This document shows, in pieces, positions 14,835-21,306 of a DNA stretch of 21,306 nucleotides; position 1 is the stretch's first letter; each line of letters starts with the position of its first letter. Below the pieces are notes generated by a model, which was given only the letters and a program-made list of their open reading frames with translations, had not been told where the DNA came from and searched no databases. The position numbers and the translations under genes were made by a program. This DNA is from Stomatobaculum sp. (lineage in GTDB: Bacteria; Bacillota_A; Clostridia; Lachnospirales; Lachnospiraceae), in contig JAFSYO010000079.1 in NCBI GenBank assembly GCA_017449925.1, positions 1 through 21,306 on the forward strand, read 5' to 3'.

Positions 14835-15551
14835 TTACGGGTGCGCTTCGTTTCCGGATTCGGTATTTTTCTGCTTCCTCACCGCTTCTGCACTTTCATA
14901 CTCTGCTGATGCGCTTTCCACATATGCGGTGTAATCTCCCGTATAGTTTCCTCCGGGGATCCACTCCGGTCCTTCCGTCATCATGACTTCCGCGATTCCA
15001 TTGTACTCTGAAAAAGGAACCACTTTTTCCCTGGCGCCTGCCGGTATGATCATGCTGACCAGGTAATTCTCCGGTTTCAGGATATCGCTCCCCCTGAAGA
15101 CCTGCAGATTGATGCTGTAGTCTTCATACAGACCGCCGTAATAATTTTCATCCGACACACGGATGGAAAAATCCTGCTGCGCGCATGCGTCGTTGAACGC
15201 CTTGATCAGGAAGGTCCCGTAGCGGACTGCATCCTTTTCCGTCGCTTCGTTCTGCAGCGGCCAGATCAGGTTCACGATCTTCCGCTCCTCGTCCACATAG
15301 GTGTCGATATAATCGTTCAGAGGATACTCCTCGGCGAAATCATCCACCAGTTCCTCCGCGGTGGACTGGGCTTCGTCAAAATCAAGCTGGATCCCCTCGT
15401 GGATCTCCGTATCAGGTGTTTCCTCGGCAGCAAGAGAAGCCACGACGGATTCTCTCAGATTTCCTTTTTTCCCGCATGCCTGAAGGCCTGCCAACGCTGC
15501 AAGCACAGTCATAAGGACCGCTCCGCGGACCATTAATTGTCTCAGTTTCAT
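14835..15551 (-). CDS. Lipoprotein of unknown function
   Basis: The 238-residue product starts with a lipoprotein signal (KLRQLMVRG, a hydrophobic core, then LQAC), giving lipidated Cys26. It would therefore sit on the outer face of the cytoplasmic membrane. The mature part is acidic and has no motif I recognise. The ATG at 15551 has CGGAG about 10 bases upstream. An ATG at 15572 and a GTG at 15587 are in frame but leave little or no leader after the -10-like box at 15588-15593. It is probably the first gene of the unit with the secreted MBL protein, Maf and the cyclase. Confidence 0.8.
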   Translation of the reverse strand: MKLRQLMVRGAVLMTVLAALAGLQACGKKGNLRESVVASLAAEETPDTEIHEGIQLDFDEAQSTAEELVDDFAEEYPLNDYIDTYVDEERKIVNLIWPLQNEATEKDAVRYGTFLIKAFNDACAQQDFSIRVSDENYYGGLYEDYSINLQVFRGSDILKPENYLVSMIIPAGAREKVVPFSEYNGIAEVMMTEGPEWIPGGNYTGDYTAYVESASAEYESAEAVRKQKNTESGNEAHP

Positions 15552-15587
15552 TTTCTTATTTCTCCGTTCCATAAGTCTTTCCCACAC

Positions 15588-15593
15588 AGTATA
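15588..15593 (-). promoter_or_regulatory. -10-like box before the lipoprotein gene
   Basis: TATACT on the minus strand, with predicted start near 15581. The 17-base-spaced -35 position reads TGTAAA, a poor match, so this is either an activated promoter or a chance hexamer. Confidence 0.35.
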
Positions 15594-15600
15594 TTAGAAG

Positions 15601-15625
15601 AAGCACTGTTTTTACAGCTTTTTTT
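15601..15625 (-). terminator. Possible weak terminator after the XRE gene
   Basis: On the minus strand, an A-tract precedes AAGCTGT-AAAA-ACAG(TG)CTT, an imperfect stem with a 2-base bulge, followed by CTTCTAA. It could end the glycan-XRE transcript just before the lipoprotein promoter, or act as an operator. The stem is AT-rich and short. Confidence 0.3.
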
Positions 15626-15657
15626 GCAATCGTAAGATTTCTTTCCGAAAAGTGTAA

Positions 15658-15690
15658 TGTTTCAGCCCTGCAAAATGCAGTGTTTCAGCC
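15658..15690. repeat. Two direct 10-mers flanking a small palindrome
   Basis: TGTTTCAGCC (15658-15667) and TGTTTCAGCC (15681-15690) are identical and exactly flank the 13-base palindrome CTGCA-AAA-TGCAG (15668-15680). The three units abut with no extra base, and the second repeat touches the stop codon of the XRE gene. The repeats are 23 bases apart, about two helical turns, so this may be a regulator binding site in front of the lipoprotein operon. Confidence 0.7.
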
Positions 15691-15912
15691 TTACAGAAAC
15701 AGCTCCGAATCAAAAAACTCTCTGGCGCTTACCCGCAGTCCTTCAAAAACTGCCTCTGCTGTTTTCATCCCCGGATTACCCCGCTCCGGATCCAGCGCCG
15801 ACTGCAGGGTGGATTTCGGAAGGCCGGCACGTTTCGCAAGCTCATAAAGAGTCAGATTTTCCCGTTCGCAAAGCTCCAGCACGCGAAGAATAAAAGCGCT
15901 TCTAAGTTTCAT
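15691..15912 (-). CDS. Small XRE-family helix-turn-helix regulator
   Basis: This 73-residue protein is little more than one Cro/CI-type DNA-binding domain. The helix-turn-helix lies at about 21-42 (TLYELAKRAGLPKSTLQSAL), followed by DPERGNPGMKTAEAVFEGL, the usual fourth and fifth helices. There is no effector domain. It is a DNA-binding regulator whose targets are unknown. The start overlaps the stop of the upstream glycosyltransferase as ATGA, so it is made together with the glycan proteins. The direct-repeat element just beyond its stop is a candidate binding site. Confidence 0.88.
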   Translation of the reverse strand: MKLRSAFILRVLELCERENLTLYELAKRAGLPKSTLQSALDPERGNPGMKTAEAVFEGLRVSAREFFDSELFL

Positions 15913-16886
15913 CGTTCTTCGGCACCGCTCCCTTTCTCCGGATCATCGTGAAAATTCATCGTCTCCTCGATCAGGTAGATAGGCCTTTCCTTGACCTCCT
16001 GGAAAAGAATGCCGATATACTGGCCGATGATCCCGACCAGGATAAACAGGATCGCAAACATAAAACACATGACGACGATCAGCGTCGTATACCCTGCAGG
16101 GGCTCCGTACCTCACCTTCATCACAATGGAGTAGATCAGCAGGATGATCCCCAGGAGCCCTGAGAATCCGCCCGCCCATATTCCCAGGCGGAGCGGCATG
16201 TCTGAAAAGCTCATGATGGTGTTCATGGAAAAGCGGAACAGCTTCCGGATGGAATATTTGCTGTGTCCCGCCGCTCTGTCCGCCGCTTCGTACTCCAGTA
16301 CGGTCCGCCGGAACCCGATCAGCTGCACGTAGCCCCGGAGGAACCGGACGCGCTCCCGGTATTCTTTCCTCACCACTTCGGCCGCTCTGCGGGACAGTCC
16401 GAAGAAATCGGAAGCGTTTTTTTCAAAATTCACTCCGCTCAGGGTGTTGATCACCGCGTAAAAGCCGCCGGAGGTGATATTTTTGATCAAGCCGGCGGAA
16501 CGGTTCGCGGTCCGAACCATACTGATCACATCGTACCCGTCCTGAAAACGCTCCAGCATTTTCGGAAGGACCGCGGGCGGATGCTGAAGGTCCGCATCCA
16601 TGCAGATCACGGCGTCGCCGGAGGCGAGATCGATCCCGGCGATCATGGCGGCTTCATGTCCGAAATTGCGGCTGAAATGAACGACCTTTACATGATCGTC
16701 CATCTTTGCCATGCGGTACAGGATCGACCGGCTCTCATCTGTACTTCCGTCGTTCACGAAAATCAGTTCGTAATCCCAGTCCTGTATCCCCAGAACGCTT
16801 CCTGCTTCCTTGTAAAACAGAGGAAGCGCTTCTTCCTCGTTGAACACGGAAACGACGACGGAAACTTTTTTTCTTATCTCATCCAT
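15909..16886 (-). CDS. Family 2 glycosyltransferase (GtrB/DPM1-like, lipid-linked)
   Basis: The 325-residue product has a cytoplasmic GT-A domain: VVSVFNEEEA at 11-20, FVNDGSTD at 43-50, and a DXD-type motif in MDADLQHPP (D97, D99). Two membrane segments follow (about 233-255 and 266-295). This is the layout of bactoprenol-phosphate glucosyltransferases (GtrB, CsbB) and dolichol-phosphate mannose synthases, which charge a polyprenyl phosphate with one sugar for use outside the membrane. The donor sugar is unknown. The start overlaps the LicD stop by 8 bases, and the stop overlaps the XRE start. Neighbouring polytopic proteins could be the GT-C enzymes that use its lipid-linked sugar. Confidence 0.92.
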   Translation of the reverse strand: MDEIRKKVSVVVSVFNEEEALPLFYKEAGSVLGIQDWDYELIFVNDGSTDESRSILYRMAKMDDHVKVVHFSRNFGHEAAMIAGIDLASGDAVICMDADLQHPPAVLPKMLERFQDGYDVISMVRTANRSAGLIKNITSGGFYAVINTLSGVNFEKNASDFFGLSRRAAEVVRKEYRERVRFLRGYVQLIGFRRTVLEYEAADRAAGHSKYSIRKLFRFSMNTIMSFSDMPLRLGIWAGGFSGLLGIILLIYSIVMKVRYGAPAGYTTLIVVMCFMFAILFILVGIIGQYIGILFQEVKERPIYLIEETMNFHDDPEKGSGAEER

Positions 16887-17721
16887 AGATCCTGATCTCC
16901 GTGCTTCCGTGGGACGGCCGCCGTTCTTCCTTCGGCGGCAGCGTCATGTAGTCTCCGTAAATACTTGTCAGTACTTCGTCGTAATGTGTCGGGACACTGA
17001 GCGTCGTATCCTCGAAACGCATCCTCATCCGCTCCTGCACCCAGCTGTCCTTCAGGCGGATATCGATAAAGCCGGGCTCGTAGTTGGAGTAATACCAATA
17101 CGAAGTCTTCTTTCTGTTCGCGCACTTTGCCAGTTTTTCCTGTATTCGGAATATCTGCCGCATAGGCAGCATCTTCCCCGCCGTACTGCCGCCCAGTACC
17201 GGCAGTTTCAGCTTCACAGGGTACTTCTTCATGTCCAGATGGAAGCGGTGTCCCATGGCCAGGAGATAGAGCGCCTTATGCCTGAGGAGCACGGCCCTGG
17301 CTGCGGCAGGACTGTCCGGAAGCCTGTCCAGGATAAAAATATCCACCCAGAGATGGTTCAGCTTCCCGTCGTAAAAGGCTTCTTCCTCGCCCGGTTCCCG
17401 CCGCTGGGAATACTCATACACGATGCGGGGCGTAAAATCATAAAACCGCTTTCCTTCCCCGTAATCGTCAGGAAGGACCAGCTTCATCCCCTCCGGAAGC
17501 TCTCTGGAAGCCACTTTTTTAAAAGCTTCCCATCCATTTCTGGGCATCACCACGTCAGCGTCGTCATCCCATGGAATAAAGCCTCCGTGGCGGACTGCCC
17601 CCAGAAGAGTGCCCGCATCCAGGACATAAGGGATCCGGAACTTTCCGCAGATCCGGTCCAGTTCCTTCAGTATCTTCAGGTTCGCCTCCTGGACATGCAG
17701 AAGGCCGTAGGCATTGTTCAT
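16879..17721 (-). CDS. LicD-family phosphotransferase
   Basis: LicD proteins are nucleotidyltransferase-fold enzymes that add phosphorylcholine or another phospho-substituent to surface glycans, usually from a CDP-activated donor. The 280-residue product has the hallmark GTLLGAVRHGGFIPWDDDAD (37-56) with acidic metal ligands D52-D54 and D56, a further DIFILDRLPD motif (D127), and the C-terminal LPP plus basic and His residues. The core is full length. GGAGG lies about 8 bases before the ATG, and the start overlaps the upstream membrane-protein stop as ATGA. No choline-uptake or CTP-transferase genes (licB, licC) are in the window, so the substituent may not be choline. Confidence 0.9.
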   Translation of the reverse strand: MNNAYGLLHVQEANLKILKELDRICGKFRIPYVLDAGTLLGAVRHGGFIPWDDDADVVMPRNGWEAFKKVASRELPEGMKLVLPDDYGEGKRFYDFTPRIVYEYSQRREPGEEEAFYDGKLNHLWVDIFILDRLPDSPAAARAVLLRHKALYLLAMGHRFHLDMKKYPVKLKLPVLGGSTAGKMLPMRQIFRIQEKLAKCANRKKTSYWYYSNYEPGFIDIRLKDSWVQERMRMRFEDTTLSVPTHYDEVLTSIYGDYMTLPPKEERRPSHGSTEIRIYG

Positions 17722-19100
17722 TTTCCTTCCTCCGGGACGTAAATATCCGCAAAAACATTCAGCCCCCGCGCTTTCAGAAGATCCAGCGCCTTCCGGGTGC
17801 GGACAGGATCATGATACTGCAGCACTTCTTTCAGTTCCTCGTCTGTACGGGACTCAAAGTGCTGCGCAGTATCCCGCATCGCGATAAAATGCTCTTCCCG
17901 GTAAGGAGCCATATGGATCTCCCTTCCCGTCGTAAGCATGCTGCCCGCAAGGAAAACAGCCGTGATCAAAGCTGCCGCGCGCCTTTCTGTTTTTGCCACA
18001 GCGAGGGTCAAAAGGATCCCCGCGATCCCCACCTGGTACTGCAGTGCGTAGCGGGAGCTCATCCCGTAAGCATCGTTCAGGAAGATCCAGCGGGAAGCCG
18101 TCACCAGCACATGGTTCAGGAAACCGCTGGTCAGAAGAAGCAGGGGAAATGTCGTTTTTTCGTAGATCCTCTGCCGGAAATTAAGATAGAACGCGTATCC
18201 GTAACATCCCAGCACCAGAAGTCCCAGAAGGATGCTCAGACCCTTTCCGATCCCCCAGTGCTCTGCCGCCTCCGCCCCGATCACCATGGAGCTGAAGGAG
18301 CGCACAAAAAACACCGGGAGAAGCCCAGGCCTTGCCGCTGCCACAGTCCCTATGGATTCCGTGGTGGCGCCGGCGCGTTCTTCCACGGAATGGGCCCTGC
18401 TGAGAAGATACAGGCAAAGCGGAATGAATGTGCATCCCATGCGGAGCAAAGCTGCCCGCAGACTTTCCTTTCTGTTCTCTCCTTCTTTCCCCGGCTGACG
18501 GTATCCGACAGCAAGGAGGAACAGGTCAGCGATCAGCAGGGTCACGGCGTAGACGCCGCAGTAGGGTCCTGAAAAAAACGGGATGATGATCCAGGGAAGA
18601 AGGTACAGCAAGCGCTCCCTTTTCCGGGAAGTTCTTGTCCCGGACATCACCCTGTCATATACCAGATAGTGATGCCAGAAGAGGCCGAAGGCTACGAAAT
18701 GCACCCATCCGGATCCGTTGGTCAGCATCTCCCACTTGTTCAGGGAGAACAGGAACAGGATCACCGCGCCCGCAGTCCAGGGGGACAGTTCCCGGTCTTC
18801 ACAGTACCTGCCGGCGATCAGCGCCGACAATGTGAGCCCTGCGGCTCCCAGCATCATATCGAAGGTGGTGCTGTAGTGAAACAGTTCCACGTTGATGATA
18901 CGCTCCAGGTAATTCACCGGGATCCTCGTCAGGATGTCTCCGTGCATGTAGGGCGCGAAGCTCCAGACGTCCTCCAGGTAAGAATTTACGAGGCGGATAT
19001 AGTCTGTATACACCACATTTTCTGTGGCGCTCCGGATATACGCCGTGAGAAAGAGGAAGCCGAACAGCGGCAGCAGCCGTGTGATCATTTTTCTGCCCAT
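17718..19100 (-). CDS. Polytopic membrane protein of a glycan cluster, GT-C-like
   Basis: This 460-residue protein has an uncleaved N-terminal helix (about 5-22), an extracytoplasmic loop with acidic residues (VVYTDYIRL, 29-37; YLEDVWSF), and about nine further hydrophobic segments spread to residue 390, followed by a short soluble tail. The layout fits a GT-C glycosyltransferase or polymer-assembly protein, where an Asp in the first loop is catalytic. I recognise no named family, so the enzyme role is inference. AGGAGG lies about 7 bases before the ATG. It is 70 bases downstream of the next polytopic protein and overlaps LicD by 4 bases. Confidence 0.75.
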   Translation of the reverse strand: MGRKMITRLLPLFGFLFLTAYIRSATENVVYTDYIRLVNSYLEDVWSFAPYMHGDILTRIPVNYLERIINVELFHYSTTFDMMLGAAGLTLSALIAGRYCEDRELSPWTAGAVILFLFSLNKWEMLTNGSGWVHFVAFGLFWHHYLVYDRVMSGTRTSRKRERLLYLLPWIIIPFFSGPYCGVYAVTLLIADLFLLAVGYRQPGKEGENRKESLRAALLRMGCTFIPLCLYLLSRAHSVEERAGATTESIGTVAAARPGLLPVFFVRSFSSMVIGAEAAEHWGIGKGLSILLGLLVLGCYGYAFYLNFRQRIYEKTTFPLLLLTSGFLNHVLVTASRWIFLNDAYGMSSRYALQYQVGIAGILLTLAVAKTERRAAALITAVFLAGSMLTTGREIHMAPYREEHFIAMRDTAQHFESRTDEELKEVLQYHDPVRTRKALDLLKARGLNVFADIYVPEEGK

Positions 19101-19170
19101 AACGCTCCTCCTTTCCTCTTTTTCCGCACGTCAGTATAGCACAGTTCCGCTTTTCTGCAATCAGACGATT

Positions 19171-21129
19171 CTACTTTGTGGTGAACTCCACCAGCATGGA
19201 CAGCCGGTCTTCTCCCCGCTGTTCCGCTGCATTTTCCACATAGAAGTTCTGCCTGAACTCCAGCTCCACGATCTGCCTCGGCTGGGCAGTAAGCGTAAAT
19301 GCCGCTTCATTCGTGCGGAGATTGAAGGCATACTCCGTTTTTCCTCCCCGCACAATGGTGATGGTCTCATTTCCCTTCAGATTTCCCGGATACATCACAT
19401 GCATGGAGATCTCGCCGCTCTCCCCAGTCATAATGCGGATATGGGCTTTTTCATCCATCCAGCCGTCCCGGTAGTAGCCATAGTCGACTCCGAGCTTGAT
19501 GCTCCGGATCAGATCGGTGGCGTCCGTAAAGCTGTTGTGCGCCGGATCTTCCTTCAGTACCAGCATGTTCTCGGTCACCTGGCCGAAATCCAGCATGCTG
19601 TCCACATGGGTCACCGTGGTTCCCTGCCCGGTCCTCTCCGGGTCAAAGGTCTTGAAGAAGGTCTCCGCCGTGAAGTCGCTCATCTCGTAGCTGTTCCCGA
19701 TGATGACGATCTCTTTCCCCAGGATCTCCTTCCCGTACTTTCCGTAAGTCACATCCGCCAGGGAATTGTACCTCTCCTGGTTCGGGAACAGATAGATCTT
19801 CGGCCAGAAGTTCCGGTAATAAAGCTGCGTCATCACTGTAAAGAGCATCACGATCCCCAGGATCAGCGCCGGAAACCGGTCGGCGATCCTGAATCGCTCC
19901 TCCGCCTCGGGGTCCGCGTCCCTTAAAAGACGGATCTGTTTCCGCGCTCCGAAAAGCTCCGCGATAAAAAGAAGAGCGAAGGCGTACATCACATAGATCC
20001 AGCGCATTTCCACCCGGATCGTCACCGCGGAACTCACCGCGCAGCCAAGCAGAAAACCGGAAAACAGGAGAAGATTCACGATCAGCTGCGTCAGGGAAAA
20101 CTGATACTTCCGTCTCTGCATGAGATCCAGCACTGCCATGCAGAGGAACAATCCGAAAAACACAAAGGGAGAAAGCACCAGTATTTTCCACAGCACCGGC
20201 GTCTGGGCCCAGGGAAGTCCGTTCAGATGCTCCGGCCCAGCGTTGATGCCCAGAAGATACAGGAATTCCGTCACGAAATTGACGACGACTCCCTGCTTTG
20301 TGATGGTCTCCGCCACCTGTGTGCCTCCGGTCCCCGCCGGAGAAAGACTTCCGATCATTGCTTTCCTAAGCAGGAGCATCAGTGCGAAAGCAAGGACCGG
20401 CGCAGCCCAGCGCAGTCCATCCCGCTCCTTTTTGACCAGAAGGGCAAAAAAGAACATGGGAAGAAGCACCATGTAGCGCTCGTGGGTAAAGCAGTTCAGG
20501 AAATAGACGATCACCGCGGCGTACCAGAAGCGCCCCTCGCTGCCGCTTCCCTTCCTGCCGTCACCGGCCTCTTCGTTCAGGTACCGGTACAGACAGTACG
20601 CCATGAGCACCGCGAAGAACAGCCCCATAGTCTCCATCATCCCCAGGAGCTGCCCCACCTGGTAGTAGGCAAAGCGGGAAACTATGAACATGATCCCGCC
20701 GAAAAAGGCGATCAGCCTGCTGCGGGAGATATCCCGCATAAAGAGATAAAGGAAAGCCGCAAGTCCCGCGTTCAGGAGAAGGTTTACCGGGACCACCCAG
20801 GAAATGTGGTTCCCGACGAACAGAAGTTCCGCCCATGCCGCCAGCCAGTAGACGAATCTGCACCGGGTGGAGCCGACAGGAAATACATACTCCAGGAAGC
20901 TCTGTTCTCCCCAGCAGGACCACATGTACAGGTCATCCATGTAATAACCTGAGATCCGTATCTTACGGTTCACAAAAAAGGTCCAGGCGAAAAGAAGACC
21001 GATCAGGAGCAGATCCAGTCTCCGGTCCGCCGTTCTCTGGGTGCGGTCTCTGGGTACTGCTGCCGGCCTCTTCTCAGGAACTGCTCTCCTGGAGCGTCCC
21101 CTAGTCTCTGATTCCCGCGTGATATTCAT
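19171..21129 (-). CDS. Large polytopic membrane protein with C-terminal extracytoplasmic domain, GT-C-like
   Basis: The 652-residue product has a long basic cytoplasmic N-terminus (about 1-36, Arg-rich), then about ten membrane helices between 38 and 430. Its first outer loop holds the acidic motif GYYMDDLYMW, as expected of GT-C glycosyltransferases of the PMT/ArnT type. The last 200 or so residues form a soluble, probably external, beta-rich domain. The acceptor and sugar are unknown. The ATG at 21129 has AGGGGG about 11 bases upstream. The frame extends to 21285, but that overlaps the preceding gene and encodes Arg/Ser-rich shadow sequence. The gene starts 29 bases inside the preceding partial gene. 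Confidence 0.78.
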   Translation of the reverse strand: MNITRESETRGRSRRAVPEKRPAAVPRDRTQRTADRRLDLLLIGLLFAWTFFVNRKIRISGYYMDDLYMWSCWGEQSFLEYVFPVGSTRCRFVYWLAAWAELLFVGNHISWVVPVNLLLNAGLAAFLYLFMRDISRSRLIAFFGGIMFIVSRFAYYQVGQLLGMMETMGLFFAVLMAYCLYRYLNEEAGDGRKGSGSEGRFWYAAVIVYFLNCFTHERYMVLLPMFFFALLVKKERDGLRWAAPVLAFALMLLLRKAMIGSLSPAGTGGTQVAETITKQGVVVNFVTEFLYLLGINAGPEHLNGLPWAQTPVLWKILVLSPFVFFGLFLCMAVLDLMQRRKYQFSLTQLIVNLLLFSGFLLGCAVSSAVTIRVEMRWIYVMYAFALLFIAELFGARKQIRLLRDADPEAEERFRIADRFPALILGIVMLFTVMTQLYYRNFWPKIYLFPNQERYNSLADVTYGKYGKEILGKEIVIIGNSYEMSDFTAETFFKTFDPERTGQGTTVTHVDSMLDFGQVTENMLVLKEDPAHNSFTDATDLIRSIKLGVDYGYYRDGWMDEKAHIRIMTGESGEISMHVMYPGNLKGNETITIVRGGKTEYAFNLRTNEAAFTLTAQPRQIVELEFRQNFYVENAAEQRGEDRLSMLVEFTTK

Positions 21130-21306
21130 AAAGTGTACATCCCCCTTGCGTGATGACGACAGTGATGCTGCCGTCCTCCTCCATATACCGGACGATCTCT
21201 TCTGCCCTCGGGTGTTCCGGCAGGAAGCGGTCCTCCGTATACAGATAGGCGATTCCCGCCCACTCCAGGTAATCCTTGAATTCATTCAGCGTCTTCACCA
21301 GACGCA
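21101..21306 (-). CDS. C-terminal part of a gene cut by the right window edge
   Basis: The visible reading frame encodes about 68 residues (KTLNEFKDYLEWAGIAYLYT, then EDRFLPEHPRAEEIVRYMEE and a strand-rich end CTLYEYHAG). A GTG at 21298 could be a start, but no ribosome site is visible and the frame stays open to the edge, so I read this as the end of a longer protein. The segment resembles the soluble tail of envelope membrane glycosyltransferases, which would fit its neighbours; that is a guess. Its last 29 bases overlap the start of the next gene. Confidence 0.6.
   Translation of the reverse strand, partial: RLVKTLNEFKDYLEWAGIAYLYTEDRFLPEHPRAEEIVRYMEEDGSITVVITQGGCTLYEYHAGIRD

Noticed and set aside
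16840..17742. 300-codon + strand frame, with others at 16263-16895 and 17811-18572
   Set aside because: They are antisense to LicD, the glycosyltransferase and a polytopic membrane protein; the translations are low-complexity and rich in His, Arg and Gln.

Overview
The window looks like chromosomal DNA from a fairly GC-rich anaerobic Firmicute, most likely a Clostridia/Lachnospiraceae-type bacterium. The support is strong AGGAGG-type ribosome binding sites, consensus sigma-A promoters, a large Bacillus/Clostridium-type SRP RNA, a standalone MurG of the HESD type, a ROK glucokinase with a CxC...C zinc site, and a DUF5711-like protein. The species cannot be named from the sequence. No phage, transposase, tRNA, rRNA or CRISPR was found, and no stretch above 300 bases lacks a gene.

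Left part (1-5999). The 5' part of an SRP RNA gene runs leftward off the window edge from a consensus promoter that overlaps the stop codon of a sensor histidine kinase. The kinase and its OmpR-type response regulator form a leftward two-gene operon, with a dyad symmetry over the promoter. Divergent to it is tadA (tRNA adenosine deaminase), which ends tail to tail with an MBL-fold hydrolase. The last 9 bases overlap, and both TGA stops sit inside one perfect palindrome. Next is a ROK glucokinase. Between hydrolase and glucokinase lies copy A of a structured repeat of about 145 bp.

Middle (6056-10669). A translationally coupled leftward pair encodes a two-TM coiled-coil protein and a membrane-anchored DUF5711-like protein. 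Divergent from it, a perfectly spaced sigma-A promoter drives an unknown 88-residue protein. MurG and a YgjP-like metallopeptidase follow on the + strand and end in a terminator whose loop holds the stop codon. Copy B of the structured repeat, inverted relative to A, follows.

Right part (10691-21306). Everything is leftward. A lipoprotein, a secreted ComEC-type MBL protein, Maf, a CHASE2 adenylate cyclase and a HIT protein look like one co-directional unit. Upstream is a tightly overlapping envelope-glycan cluster: an edge fragment, a large polytopic membrane protein, a second polytopic membrane protein, LicD, a GtrB/DPM1-like glycosyltransferase and a small XRE regulator. It probably builds and decorates a lipid-linked or surface polymer.

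Most genes have recognisable families. The parts most worth a second look are the covarying 145-bp repeat, the shared-stop palindrome, the 88-residue protein with its strong promoter, the coiled-coil/DUF5711 pair, and the XRE regulator welded to the glycan cluster.
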